From Veillonellales bacterium (GTDB lineage: Bacteria > Bacillota > Negativicutes > JAAYSF01): a stretch of 64,000 nucleotides of DNA. Both the position numbers and the translations under genes were made by a program. Below are positions 27,358-36,744 of this stretch, one piece after another. The number at the start of each line of letters is the position of its first letter. Within the stretch, counting starts at the first letter, position 1. The notes beneath the pieces were generated by a model. The model worked only from the letters and a program-made list of their open reading frames with translations, was not told the origin of the DNA and did no database searches. The DNA lies in the NCBI GenBank assembly GCA_039680175.1, contig JBDKTO010000067.1, positions 62,001-126,000 on the forward strand, read 5' to 3'.

Positions 27358-27390
27358 TAAAAAGCTTACCGGCAAGGCGCCTGTAAGCTA
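27358..27390 (-). terminator. Terminator after the tRNA-Leu pair
   Basis: On the minus strand AGCTTAC pairs with GTAAGCT (27383-27389 and 27363-27369), with an inner GGC-GCC, followed by TTTTTAT. It separates the tRNA genes from the T-box leader. Confidence 0.8.
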
Positions 27391-27406
27391 CATAATTTTT
27401 ACATTA

Positions 27407-27492
27407 TGGTGCGGTAGAATGGATTTGAACCATCACGAGGTTGCCCTCACCAGCCCCTCAAGCTGGCGCGTCTGCCGTTCCGCCACTACCGC
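27407..27492 (-). tRNA. tRNA-Leu (anticodon GAG)
   Basis: Minus strand, 86 bases including encoded CCA. The acceptor GCGGTAG pairs with CTACCGC, the anticodon stem CCAGC/GCTGG encloses TTGAGGG with anticodon GAG, there is a long class II variable arm, and the T-loop is GGTTCAAATCC. It reads CTC/CTT codons and matches the specifier of the T-box about 250 bases downstream. Confidence 0.96.
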
Positions 27493-27506
27493 GAATCTTT
27501 ATTTTA

Positions 27507-27592
27507 TGGTGCGGCCGAGTGGATTTGAACCACCACGAGGTTGCCCCCACTAGCTCCTGAGGCTAGCGCGTCTGCCGTTCCGCCACGACCGC
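27507..27592 (-). tRNA. tRNA-Leu (anticodon CAG)
   Basis: Minus strand, 86 bases with encoded CCA. The anticodon stem CTAGC/GCTAG encloses CTCAGGA with anticodon CAG, reading CTG. It has the long variable arm and is very similar to the neighbouring tRNA-Leu(GAG), 14 bases away, suggesting duplication and anticodon change. Confidence 0.96.
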
Positions 27593-27704
27593 ATTTACTG
27601 TTATGCCGCTCCAAGCGACATAGTTATATTACCATAACACCAAAACATCGTCAAGCAATTTTTAAAAATTATCTTCTTCAGTTTCAGAGATTAAAAATCA
27701 ACTT

Positions 27705-29336
27705 CTAATTTGTATAAAAACCCCATTCCCAGGCATTCCACAAATTACCTGCCGGAGTAGGATTAGGTCGATAGTTAGCTACCGTTTTCTTCACTACATC
27801 AATATTAACTCGAAAGTAAAGAGGAACAACCGGACATTCCTGGATAATCAATTCCTGAATACGAAAATAAATTTGCTTACGAGCTTCTATATCCACTGTT
27901 GCAATGCCCTTTTCCGTTAGATTATCGACTTCAGAATTGTGCCAGCCGGGGAAATTATGACCGTCGTATCCATTGGATCGAGTTGGTATCCTTTTAGAAT
28001 GCCATAAATCAATGTTGTCCGGATCCACGCCACCTACCCAGGCATACATTGCCATATCAAACCGGCGATTTTTTAAAATATCAGCAAAAAAAGCGGCTGT
28101 CTCTACCGGCCTGATTTCCACCCCAATTCCTGCTTCTTTAAGTTGCTGAGCAATCGTCTGGGCAACAAGCTCGCGGATTTTATTCCCGGCGGTAGTCGTA
28201 AGAGTAAAAGATAATTTTTTTCCATCCTTAGAAAAAATTCCATCCGCCCCCTGAGACCAGCCAGCCTCAGTTAAAAGTTCTTTAGCGGCATTTATATCTC
28301 GCGACGCCGGTTGCAGCGTGGGGTTATAAGCCCATGACAAAGGGGACTGATCCGCTGCTGCCGGACTTGCTGCGCTCTTTAATACACTGCTGATAATAGC
28401 CCGACGATCAAGTGCCAGAACAATGGCCTGACGCACCCGTACATCCTGGAAAATGGGGGTGTCCAGGTTGTAATCCAAATGCTCCCAAATCATATTGGGC
28501 GTAATCACTGTGTTCATTCCAGCAACGGTTTTCACCTGATCCAATTGAGCAAAGTGAATATTGGTTACAAGATCAACTTCTCCTGCTTTTAGTTGCGTCA
28601 ATAAAACATTAGGATCCGGTATCACCTTGTAAATAATTCCATCCAATTTTGGTTTCCCGCGAAAATAAGCAGGATTTGCCTCCAGTACAACCGCCTCGGC
28701 AACACGCCATTCTTTAAATTTAAACGGTCCTGTTCCAACCGGTGCACGATTGAACGATGCTTTATTAATATCCTCCTCAGCTCCCAAAAGATGCTGCGGC
28801 AAAATTGTGGAAAACAAGGTTAGATAAGGCGCATAATATTCGCGAAAATGAATAACCACCGTATATGGATCGGGAGTGTCAATCGAAGCAATTTTGTCAT
28901 AGCCCTCCCGCTGCACAATATTCACTTTCCGATTCATGATGATCTGCCAGGTGAATTTCACATCGGCCGCGGTAAATGGTGCTCCATCATGCCAGCTGAC
29001 TCCCTGATGAAGTCGATAGGTTATTGTGCGCCCATCGGGACTGACCCCGCCGTTTTGCACGGTCGGGATGTCTAACGCTAAATCCGGTATCCATTCTCCC
29101 TTGTCATTAGTAATCACTAAACCGCTAAATATCAGGCTGCTGACCTCGGCCGTAGCTAGTACATCGGACAACAATGGATTCAATGTGTTTGGCTCCTGTA
29201 AGCTGCCGAAAGTTAACTGGCCGCCGGTTTTTATCTCTTTCGCCGGATTCTGCGGTAAAGCTTTTTGTCCACAGCCGGTCATGAGTACAATATTAACTAA
29301 GAGAATCGCAAGCATAAAAATAGTTCGGATACGCAA
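27705..29336 (-). CDS. Peptide/solute-binding lipoprotein, ABC family 5 (SBP_bac_5)
   Basis: The protein has a lipoprotein signal (hydrophobic stretch at residues about 7-20 and lipobox LMTGC) and the family 5 binding-protein fold: GGQLTFGSLQEPNTLNPLLSD, YRLHQGVSWHDGAPFTAADVKFTW, VGTGPFKFKEW and RVRQAIVLALDRRAII. Such proteins deliver oligopeptides, nickel or other solutes to an ABC permease. No permease or ATPase gene is adjacent, so the partner is elsewhere. TTG 29336 is spaced five bases from GGGAGGAG, and I take it as the start rather than the upstream TTG at 29351. Confidence 0.9.
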   Translation of the reverse strand: MRIRTIFMLAILLVNIVLMTGCGQKALPQNPAKEIKTGGQLTFGSLQEPNTLNPLLSDVLATAEVSSLIFSGLVITNDKGEWIPDLALDIPTVQNGGVSPDGRTITYRLHQGVSWHDGAPFTAADVKFTWQIIMNRKVNIVQREGYDKIASIDTPDPYTVVIHFREYYAPYLTLFSTILPQHLLGAEEDINKASFNRAPVGTGPFKFKEWRVAEAVVLEANPAYFRGKPKLDGIIYKVIPDPNVLLTQLKAGEVDLVTNIHFAQLDQVKTVAGMNTVITPNMIWEHLDYNLDTPIFQDVRVRQAIVLALDRRAIISSVLKSAASPAAADQSPLSWAYNPTLQPASRDINAAKELLTEAGWSQGADGIFSKDGKKLSFTLTTTAGNKIRELVAQTIAQQLKEAGIGVEIRPVETAAFFADILKNRRFDMAMYAWVGGVDPDNIDLWHSKRIPTRSNGYDGHNFPGWHNSEVDNLTEKGIATVDIEARKQIYFRIQELIIQECPVVPLYFRVNIDVVKKTVANYRPNPTPAGNLWNAWEWGFYTN

Positions 29337-29381
29337 TTTATCTCCTCCCAAATGCCATAAAAACTCGTAACAGATTCCACA

Positions 29382-29951
29382 CTATTTTATATATAATTCT
29401 TTGTAATGCTGCCTACTGTTTAGCACCCTTATAACATATTCCCTGGTTTCCTGAAATGGTATTTGGTTTACATCAGAAAAAGACATCGTCCATCCATACT
29501 GGCGCATCCATTGTTTTACATTCCCCCGCCCGCCATTATAAGCTGCCAGCACCAAAATTTCGTTATTATTAAATTCTTTTTTCAATGATGCCAGATACCA
29601 GGTTCCCAGCCGGATACTCACTTCCGGATTTTCCAGATCCCTCGTAGAAAAATTAGGGTAATCCATTTGATCTGCAACCCATTGGGCAGTCTCCGGCATC
29701 AATTGCATCAATCCCATTGCCCCTTTGGGCGAGCGGGCCTGATTATTGAATTTACTTTCAGTTCGTATCACTGCTGCCACCAAAAAAGGATCGATATGAT
29801 TTCTAGCAGCATAATGATAAACAAGACTCTGATAAGGAAATGGATAAGAATATTTTTTTTGGAACCAGTGACTGTTATAACCGAAGTAACCGAAAAATAA
29901 AGAAACTAGTAAGCCAAATACCAGGATTCTCATCCAGGTTAGCATATGCAA
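29382..29951 (-). CDS. Membrane-anchored lytic transglycosylase
   Basis: A short N-terminal hydrophobic segment (about residues 8-24) anchors or exports a single SLT domain: catalytic Glu in AAVIRTESKFNNQARS, then GAMGLMQLMPETAQWVA and the LAAYNGGRGNV motif. It cleaves peptidoglycan glycan strands outside the cytoplasmic membrane. The gene follows coaE; coaE with a transglycosylase next to it is a common pairing in clostridia and Negativicutes. Start may be TTG 29951 or the ATG two codons later. Confidence 0.9.
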   Translation of the reverse strand: MHMLTWMRILVFGLLVSLFFGYFGYNSHWFQKKYSYPFPYQSLVYHYAARNHIDPFLVAAVIRTESKFNNQARSPKGAMGLMQLMPETAQWVADQMDYPNFSTRDLENPEVSIRLGTWYLASLKKEFNNNEILVLAAYNGGRGNVKQWMRQYGWTMSFSDVNQIPFQETREYVIRVLNSRQHYKELYIK

Positions 29952-29981
29952 AACAGATCACTCCACAATACAAAATCAAAA

Positions 29982-30599
29982 TCATTCAATTGTACACATC
30001 GCTGTTTTTTTCTCCAGCCGCTGCCAATTTTCCCATACCTGCCGGCGAGTAGCAGCCAAATCACCGTTATTATCAATTATAACATTGGCAAGCCGGACCT
30101 TTTCCGTTAGTTGCATTTGAGAATGGATCCTTGCCAATGCCTGCTCAGCAGAAAGGCAGTTTCGCTTTATCAACCGCTGTAGCTGCACTGAATCATCCAC
30201 GTAAACGACCCATACTTCATCAGTCAGCTTTTGCCAGCCAACTTCAAATAAAAGCGGCACATCCAAAACTACAATTTGTTTTCCCTGTTGGCTTGCAGTT
30301 TTGATTTCTGCCAAAACCCTTGCTTTAATATTCGGATGTACAATATCTTCCAGATGCTGTCGCGCAGTTTTATCATTAAATACGATATCTCCTAATTTTT
30401 CCCGGTCAATACTGCCGTCCGGCAGTAGGATGGATGGCCCAAATCGGGCCATAATTTCTAGCCATGCCGGCTGTTTTGGTAAAACCACAGCACGAGCAAG
30501 CTCATCTGCATCAACAATATATGCGCCAAACTCTCGCAGCATGCCGCTGACAGCGCTTTTACCGCTGGCAATACCACCGGTCAGACCAACAATATACAT
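29982..30599 (-). CDS. coaE: Dephospho-CoA kinase
   Basis: CoaE phosphorylates dephospho-CoA in the last step of CoA synthesis. The P-loop GLTGGIASGKSAVSGML at residues 5-21, VDADELARAVV, and the lid region DVPLLFEVGWQKL mark the family. 205 residues, normal. GGAG lies before the ATG. It follows mutM and polA in a DNA-repair and CoA cluster. Confidence 0.95.
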   Translation of the reverse strand: MYIVGLTGGIASGKSAVSGMLREFGAYIVDADELARAVVLPKQPAWLEIMARFGPSILLPDGSIDREKLGDIVFNDKTARQHLEDIVHPNIKARVLAEIKTASQQGKQIVVLDVPLLFEVGWQKLTDEVWVVYVDDSVQLQRLIKRNCLSAEQALARIHSQMQLTEKVRLANVIIDNNGDLAATRRQVWENWQRLEKKTAMCTIE

Positions 30600-30649
30600 A
30601 AGTAAACTCCAACCTTCTATTAAGAAAGTAAGTCATTGCCGACAAAATA

Positions 30650-31474
30650 CTATCTTTGACAAGTGGGACAAAAATGAGTTCCCCGTCCGCCCACTATAGA
30701 CTTAACGATAGGCGTACCACAAATCCGGCATGGCTCATCTTTACGGCCATATACTCGGAGATGATATTGATGCTTACCACTGCGTCCGGCTCCATCCCGG
30801 TAGTCGCGAAAAGTAGTACCGCCATCCTCAATACCGGCTGTAATGACCTTATTGATCGCTTGAAATAATTTGTCTGTTTCCAGCTCGGTCAGGCTACCCC
30901 CATCTCGTTCCGGGTGAATCCCTGCAATCGCCAAACTTTCATCCGCATAAATATTCCCCAAACCACCAATAATCTTTTGATTAAGCAGCAATGATTTGAT
31001 TTTCCCTTTTCTATCTCTTAAAACATCGCGTAAATAAAATACAGTAAAATCCGCTGATAAAGGTTCTGGTCCCATTGTCGCTAACCCGGAAATACGCCAT
31101 AATTCTTCTGTCGGCATCGCATATATTGTACCCAAAGTTCGAATATCGGCATAAACCAGTTGATCACCGGTATCCATTGTAAATACGATTCGTACATACT
31201 TTTCCTGTTCTTCCCCCTGGCGAATGTAGTACAGTCTACCGGTCATCCGCAAATGTACTACCATCACCAGCCCATCAGTCAGATAAAATAAAAGATATTT
31301 ACCGCTCCGGCTCAGCCTCTTAATCGTCTTATCCGTAATAATGGCCTGAAACCGAGCGGCATCCGGCCATTTAATTAAACGGGGTAAAAGCATTTCCACT
31401 CGGATGATTTTACGCGCTGTTACCTTATCAACAAGGGTACGTCTAATTGTTTCAACTTCCGGCATTTCCGGCAT
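30650..31474 (-). CDS. mutM: Formamidopyrimidine-DNA glycosylase (Fpg/MutM)
   Basis: The enzyme removes 8-oxoguanine and cuts the abasic site. The start MPEMPEVETIRRTL gives the catalytic Pro2 and Glu3 after Met removal; ATG 31474 follows GGGGGATCGAA. The helix-two-turn-helix has IGGLGNIYADESLAIAGIHPER, and the C-terminal zinc finger has CRICG and FCPTCQR. 274 residues. It lies 13 bases after polA, an ordinary repair pairing. Confidence 0.96.
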   Translation of the reverse strand: MPEMPEVETIRRTLVDKVTARKIIRVEMLLPRLIKWPDAARFQAIITDKTIKRLSRSGKYLLFYLTDGLVMVVHLRMTGRLYYIRQGEEQEKYVRIVFTMDTGDQLVYADIRTLGTIYAMPTEELWRISGLATMGPEPLSADFTVFYLRDVLRDRKGKIKSLLLNQKIIGGLGNIYADESLAIAGIHPERDGGSLTELETDKLFQAINKVITAGIEDGGTTFRDYRDGAGRSGKHQYHLRVYGRKDEPCRICGTPIVKSIVGGRGTHFCPTCQR

Positions 31475-31487
31475 TTCGATCCCCCAT

Positions 31488-34115
31488 TTATTTTGCTTCA
31501 GCCCAACTTTTTCCCCATTTGACATCAACTGTCAAGGGAACAGCCAGCTGTACTGCCTGTTCCATAGCCTCTTTAACAATTGCGGCCACTTGATCAACTT
31601 CTTCTTGAGCAACCTCTAAAACTAGTTCATCATGAACCTGCAGCAGTATGCGGCTGCGCAAATTTTTTTGATTTAACGCCCGATATACTTCAATCATCGC
31701 TTTCTTGATCACATCGGCGGCTGTCCCTTGAATAGGTGTATTCATTGCTGTACGCTCGGCAAAGGATCTCTGGTTAAAGTTACTGCTCCTAATATCCGGC
31801 AGATACCGTCGCCGGCCAAACAAAGTGGTCACATACCCTAACTGATGGGCCTCTGTTACCACCCGATTCATAAATTCTTTTACACCAGGATATCGGGTGA
31901 AATATTTGTCAATATACTTCCCGGCTTCCTTCCGGGTAACACCAATATTCCGTGATAAGCCGTAATCGCTTATGCCGTAAACAATACCGAAATTAACGGC
32001 CTTGGCACGTGAACGCATCTCAGCCGTAACCTGATCCATATCCACGCCAAAGACCTCTGCCGCAGTGCGAGCATGGATATCCTTCTCTTGTATAAAGGCC
32101 TCGATTAAATTAGCATCGGAGGAAATGTGGGCCATTATTCTCAGCTCTATTTGGGAGTAATCAGCAGACATTATATATTCATAGCCTTCCCCCGGCACAA
32201 ACAGTTCTCTGATCTTTCGCCCGATCTCTGTACGAATGGGGATATTCTGTAAATTAGGCTCGGAACTACTAAGCCGCCCCGTCGCTGTAACCATTTGATT
32301 AAAGTTCGTATGGACTCGTCCGCTGCTGGAGCTGATTAATTGCTGCAAGCCATCAAGATAGGTGGATTTCAGCTTGGTCAATACACGATATTCCAGCAGT
32401 TTGTCCACTATTGGATGAATACCAATTAACTTTTCCAACACTTCGGCATCAGTAGAATAGCCGGTTTTGGTTTTTTTAATCACCGGCAAACTTAATTTTT
32501 CGAACAAAACGTTACCTAATTGCTTAGTTGAATTCACATTAAAAGTTTCTCCGGCCAACAGCTGAATTTCGCTTAACAGCTGTTCAATTTGAGCAGCAAT
32601 GGTCACCGACATCTCCTGAAGATAACCTTTATCAACCTTGATTCCGCAACCTTCCATAGCTGCCAAAACCTCAATGAGCGGCAGTTCAATTTCATAAAAT
32701 AAAGATTCCAAACCATTTTCCTGCAGACGCTGTTTCAATACCGGATACAACACATGAACTACACTGCAGGACCAGGCGGCATAATCAGGTGCCGGAATTT
32801 CTTCTTCTCTCTGCAAGTTGCTGTGTTTACCTATATATTGTTCTTGCAATGATACCAGCGGATAACCAGCTGCTGTTGGATCTAATAAATAGGCCGCAAG
32901 CATGGTATCAAAAATGACTCCACTTAAAATAATTCCCTCAAAGGCACAGGCATTATACAAAATTTTGGCATCGTGGGTTACTTTCTGTACCGAACCATCT
33001 GCCATTAGCGCCATAACCTTGCCCCATCCCGGGCTTTTGGGAGAAATATATACCGTAGTATCAGCCCTGCCGACAATTGCCAATCCCTTCATTTGCACAC
33101 GAGGCACTTGCCCTGTAATTAAAGGAAAAATTACCATAAATGACTGGATATGGATATACTGGCATAATTCTTCCAATTCCGTATCATTAGCAAGCCAAAC
33201 CGCTTTCGGTAAATTTTCTTTCATTTCCGTTTTGGGGAGAACACTTTCTGGAAAAATAACATCCATTCTGGTTAATAAGCTTTTAAATTCAAACTTGGAA
33301 AATAGTTTCCGGATTTTATCAACGTCTGGCTGTAGCGTAAACAATTCCGGTGAAAATCTAAGCGGCATATCACACACGATAGTTGCCAATTGTTTAGACA
33401 AAATAGCCAGCTCAGCGTTATCCCTCAACCTTTCCTGCAGCTTTTTACCGGAAACTTTATCAATATTGGTAACTAGTTGTTCCACCGTTCCAAACTCAGT
33501 AAGAAGCTTCACGGCCGTCTTCTCTCCAACTCCCGGAACACCGGGAATATTATCTGAGCTATCACCCATTAATCCTTTTAAATCGATAAGTTGAGTCGTC
33601 TTTACTCCATACTTGGCCTCAAATGCTTTGGCATCGAATATTGCCAAATCCGATATACCTTTTTTCGTCAGCATAACCCTCGTTCGCGGTCCAATCAATT
33701 GGAGAGCATCCCGATCACCAGTCACAATAATAACTTCAAATCCGGCTTCTGCCCCTTTCGTCGCCAAGGTGCCTATAATATCATCGGCTTCGTAGCCCGC
33801 TTCTTCTAAGGTAGTAATGCCAAATCCAGTTAAAAGTTCCTTTACCAAAGGGAACTGCTCAGACAGTTCTATTGGTGTTGCTTTCCGCTGGGCCTTATAT
33901 TGTGAATATTGCTCATTACGGAAGGTGATCCGCCCTTTGTCAAAAGCAACTGCAGCAGCATCCGGCTTAATTTCATCCAGCAATTTTACCAGCATCATCG
34001 CAAAGCCGTATACCGCATTCGTATACTGCCCATTGGCTGCAGTCAGCAGCGGCAATGCATAAAACGCCCGGTACACCAGGCTGCTGCCATCAATAATTAG
34101 AAATTTAGGGGACAT
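31488..34115 (-). CDS. polA: DNA polymerase I
   Basis: 875 residues. The N-terminal 5'-3' exonuclease has FLIIDGSSLVYRAFYALP and ITGDRDALQLI, and the C-terminal polymerase has motif A YIMSADYSQIELRIMAH, the RRxxKAVNFGIVYG motif B and LQVHDELVLEV motif C. The middle 3'-5' exonuclease domain lacks the metal-binding Asp-x-Glu motif (VIFPLITG is found there), so proofreading should be absent, as in B. subtilis and Taq enzymes. ATG 34115 follows a GGGGTGGTGGG run; the longer open frame upstream lacks a ribosome site. Confidence 0.96.
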   Translation of the reverse strand: MSPKFLIIDGSSLVYRAFYALPLLTAANGQYTNAVYGFAMMLVKLLDEIKPDAAAVAFDKGRITFRNEQYSQYKAQRKATPIELSEQFPLVKELLTGFGITTLEEAGYEADDIIGTLATKGAEAGFEVIIVTGDRDALQLIGPRTRVMLTKKGISDLAIFDAKAFEAKYGVKTTQLIDLKGLMGDSSDNIPGVPGVGEKTAVKLLTEFGTVEQLVTNIDKVSGKKLQERLRDNAELAILSKQLATIVCDMPLRFSPELFTLQPDVDKIRKLFSKFEFKSLLTRMDVIFPESVLPKTEMKENLPKAVWLANDTELEELCQYIHIQSFMVIFPLITGQVPRVQMKGLAIVGRADTTVYISPKSPGWGKVMALMADGSVQKVTHDAKILYNACAFEGIILSGVIFDTMLAAYLLDPTAAGYPLVSLQEQYIGKHSNLQREEEIPAPDYAAWSCSVVHVLYPVLKQRLQENGLESLFYEIELPLIEVLAAMEGCGIKVDKGYLQEMSVTIAAQIEQLLSEIQLLAGETFNVNSTKQLGNVLFEKLSLPVIKKTKTGYSTDAEVLEKLIGIHPIVDKLLEYRVLTKLKSTYLDGLQQLISSSSGRVHTNFNQMVTATGRLSSSEPNLQNIPIRTEIGRKIRELFVPGEGYEYIMSADYSQIELRIMAHISSDANLIEAFIQEKDIHARTAAEVFGVDMDQVTAEMRSRAKAVNFGIVYGISDYGLSRNIGVTRKEAGKYIDKYFTRYPGVKEFMNRVVTEAHQLGYVTTLFGRRRYLPDIRSSNFNQRSFAERTAMNTPIQGTAADVIKKAMIEVYRALNQKNLRSRILLQVHDELVLEVAQEEVDQVAAIVKEAMEQAVQLAVPLTVDVKWGKSWAEAK

Positions 34116-34255
34116 AAGCCCACCACCCCAGATAACATATTTCTGTATAACCATTTTAATATTGGCTAATATTCCAAGAATTCCTCTATAGTTTTTAAAT
34201 ATCTGTCGCTCTTTATGTAATTCGCTGTTATTTTCCAATCTATATTGTTGTAAAA

Positions 34256-35194
34256 TCAGTTCAATACCACTTCCAGAATATTTTCAGCCGGTTTCCAGAT
34301 TTCCTGACATCCGAATAGCTTCTGCAGATTATCCATCGTCACATATACAATATCTCCTTTTACCAGCCCCGGAACAGCACATTTAGGGCCGCGCACCAAA
34401 TGGTCTTGCTCATCCCAAAGAATATTTGTTTTCAACCCGCTTGCCACCGGCCAAACCGGTACATATAACGTATTATTCGTCAATACTCCTCTTTCATTTT
34501 TCTGCTGATCATTAATCTTTAAACTAAAGTATTGGGCAAATGTGACTTGTTTATCACTTCCCTGTTCGATTAACTGTTGTACAAAATTCTCACTGATCCA
34601 ACCGTTCAAACCAAACTGGGCTAACTTATTGTATACATCGGCCACCGTAATCTGCTGATAGCCATAAATATCCGGATAAACTGCCAGAGAAACCTCTCCT
34701 TTGCCGTTGACCCTGATTTTAATACGTTCATAAGTGACCTGTACCGGTGTACCGCAGCCAATAATTTCAAACAATTCTTCGGCATCCGCTTCATTCATAC
34801 GGACACAGCCATTTGATACTGCCAAGCCAATAGTCCATGCTGCGTTCGTTCCATGAATACCATACAAAGGCAAAAATCCCATCCACCGATATCCCAGGGG
34901 ATTGTCCGGCCCGGATTCTACAACGTAACCTCGTCCAGGAGGAATCCAAACCGGATTCACCTCCATATTAGTAATCGAATAGCTGCCTAAGGGCGTTTGG
35001 GTCGATGGTTTGCCAATTGCAATGGGGTATTCCTTAACCAAGGTAGTCCCTGAATACAATTCCAATGTCCGGCTGGGCAGATTAATAACAATTCCCGGTG
35101 ATTCTATAACAGCCATCCGGGCATTGACCGGAGCCAAGGACAGAAATAAAAATAAAGCAGCGTAAACTGCCTTTTTAAAAATAGACACAAGCAT
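34256..35194 (-). CDS. L,D-transpeptidase (YkuD) with C-terminal copper amine oxidase-like domain
   Basis: After a signal peptide (about residues 5-25, ending VNA) comes a YkuD domain with the catalytic motif HGTNAAWTIGLAVSNGCVRM around residues 110-130, where the His and Cys are the active residues. The enzyme would form 3-3 cross-links or attach proteins to peptidoglycan. The last 120 residues have repeated short strand motifs (NNTLYVPVWPVASGL, VTMDNLQKLFGC) like copper amine oxidase N-terminal repeats, probably wall- or self-associating. ATG 35194 is close to AGGAAGGG; GTG 35188 is an alternative. Confidence 0.88.
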   Translation of the reverse strand: MLVSIFKKAVYAALFLFLSLAPVNARMAVIESPGIVINLPSRTLELYSGTTLVKEYPIAIGKPSTQTPLGSYSITNMEVNPVWIPPGRGYVVESGPDNPLGYRWMGFLPLYGIHGTNAAWTIGLAVSNGCVRMNEADAEELFEIIGCGTPVQVTYERIKIRVNGKGEVSLAVYPDIYGYQQITVADVYNKLAQFGLNGWISENFVQQLIEQGSDKQVTFAQYFSLKINDQQKNERGVLTNNTLYVPVWPVASGLKTNILWDEQDHLVRGPKCAVPGLVKGDIVYVTMDNLQKLFGCQEIWKPAENILEVVLN

Positions 35195-35276
35195 CCCTTC
35201 CTCGCAAAAAATTAGACACATTACACATATATGAAGAACGGCTCAGGGTTATGCTATGTCTGTACTCTTATTTATA

Positions 35277-36416
35277 TTATTGTAAATTAAGAATTTGCTG
35301 ATGGAGTACCGATATTTGATTCAGTCGATCATCGACGATTGGCAGATAGACATGAACTTTTGTTCCGCCCTTATCGCCAGCACTAATATTAATAAAACCA
35401 CCATGTTCAGCGACAATTCGATGGGCGATCGGTAATCCGAGTCCAAAACGATCCAGCTTAGTTGTATAAAAAGGCTCAAAAACTCTAGGCAAAATTTCTT
35501 GCGAAACCCCGGAACCGGTGTCGGAAATAGATATTACCAGCATATTGAGGTCAGCGTTTAACCATGATTTAAGCGTTAAAATCCCTTCGTCTGCCATAGC
35601 CTCCATGGCATTTTGAATAATATTTACCAGAGCCTGCTCCAGTAAATTTCCATCGGCTGTTATTGTCGGTAATGACGGATCCAGCTGCTTATGAATCGCA
35701 ATTTTTTCACCGCCAAATTGCTTGAAATTAAGCAATAATGCCTTTTCTATGCGAAGATTCATATTCACTTCAGGAATTTTTTCAACCGTTGGTTTGGCAA
35801 ACAGCACCAATTCTTTTACTACGTCATTAATATAAGAAACCTCACCCAGTAGCATCTCCAATATATCCCGTCGCACCGTATATTGATCGTCTTTCAACCG
35901 TGTGAGCATCACCTGTAAATAGCCACTGATAGTAGTCAATGGCGTCCGGACATGATGGGCCACCCCGGCAGCCAATTCACCCAAGGACATTAACATTTGA
36001 GTTGTTTGAATCTGTTTAATGGCAGCACGAACGGCAGATACATCCTGTATAATCACAATCATGCCGCTAACCCGTCCCGTTGAATCTAATAACTTTAATG
36101 TATCTACGTGCAAATACAATACTTGCTCTTTTATGGTCAATTTTAAACTTGTAGTTTTTATATCATCATGCTCAGGAAAAGAAAATATCTTTAAAAAGCT
36201 GGCCCCATAGTCTCGAAAGACGTCTTCAACCCGTTTTCCCATTACGTTGGCGCGTTCAATCCCACAAACCCGTTCCGCTTCCCGATTCAAACTTTTTATA
36301 CGCAAAAAACTGTCCAGACACATAATGCCGTTGGTCGTTGTTTCAAAAAACTCTTTATATTCATCATCACGGGACAGATAAATTACTTTGTCATGGAGTG
36401 ACTCGGCAAAATGCAT
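35277..36416 (-). CDS. Cytoplasmic PAS-domain sensor histidine kinase
   Basis: There is no membrane segment. A PAS domain (TNGIMCLDSFLRIKSLNREAERVCG, about residues 28-52) is followed by a dimerisation/phosphoacceptor helix with AAGVAHHVRTPLTTISGY (first His phosphorylated by analogy). The HATPase domain has N box NIIQNAMEAM, DTGSGV, FEPFYTTK and GLGLPIAHRI. The layout is that of sporulation kinases such as KinA, KinE and relatives. No response regulator gene is adjacent, so it is an orphan kinase, consistent with feeding Spo0A (inference). The start at ATG 36416 has AAGGAG nine bases upstream. A SigH-like promoter precedes it. Confidence 0.9.
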   Translation of the reverse strand: MHFAESLHDKVIYLSRDDEYKEFFETTTNGIMCLDSFLRIKSLNREAERVCGIERANVMGKRVEDVFRDYGASFLKIFSFPEHDDIKTTSLKLTIKEQVLYLHVDTLKLLDSTGRVSGMIVIIQDVSAVRAAIKQIQTTQMLMSLGELAAGVAHHVRTPLTTISGYLQVMLTRLKDDQYTVRRDILEMLLGEVSYINDVVKELVLFAKPTVEKIPEVNMNLRIEKALLLNFKQFGGEKIAIHKQLDPSLPTITADGNLLEQALVNIIQNAMEAMADEGILTLKSWLNADLNMLVISISDTGSGVSQEILPRVFEPFYTTKLDRFGLGLPIAHRIVAEHGGFINISAGDKGGTKVHVYLPIVDDRLNQISVLHQQILNLQ

Positions 36417-36425
36417 ACTTTCCAT

Positions 36426-36744
36426 CTCCTTTTCTCCTAATATGTAAGGTGATACATAACATTCTTGTAAATATTTGTATTTCCTGCTAAAAATGCCGAA
36501 TTACTTTTCGTAAAAATGTGACACTTTCTTCTAATTTGAAATTTCAACTGTCGAATTATATGACAGAATGCTAGGAGACTTTGAGTTTCCTGATTTCATC
36601 TACCACTCATTTTCGACAATAACCTTACGATTTCAGGTAGCTCACTTTTACCAATAGATATCAGCCGGCAATTATTTACATATTTTATTTATATTTACAT
36701 ATATTTACAATATATAAGCGTTAAATTTTTTTATGTCTCTATCA
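36426..36744. other. AT-rich intergenic region upstream of kinase and tRNA
   Basis: About 320 bases separate the divergent kinase and tRNA-Leu(CAA) genes. No coding frame is credible. Positions 36671-36717 repeat the unit TTTACATAT several times in different spacings, just upstream of the tRNA promoter, where it might act as an UP element. The part next to the kinase holds the SigH-like promoter. Confidence 0.5.
36461..36485 (-). promoter_or_regulatory. SigH-like promoter of the histidine kinase
   Basis: On the minus strand AGGAAAT (36479-36485) and AGAAT (36461-36465) are 13 bases apart, matching the B. subtilis SigH pattern (AGGAwwT, 12-14 bases, hGAAT) closely. It lies about 45 bases upstream of the start codon. 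Confidence 0.45.

Noticed and set aside
27209-27553. Plus-strand open frame across the tRNA-Leu pair
   Set aside because: Its protein is the antisense reading of the two tRNA genes (the MVRPSGFEPPRG type of artefact) and has no ribosome site.
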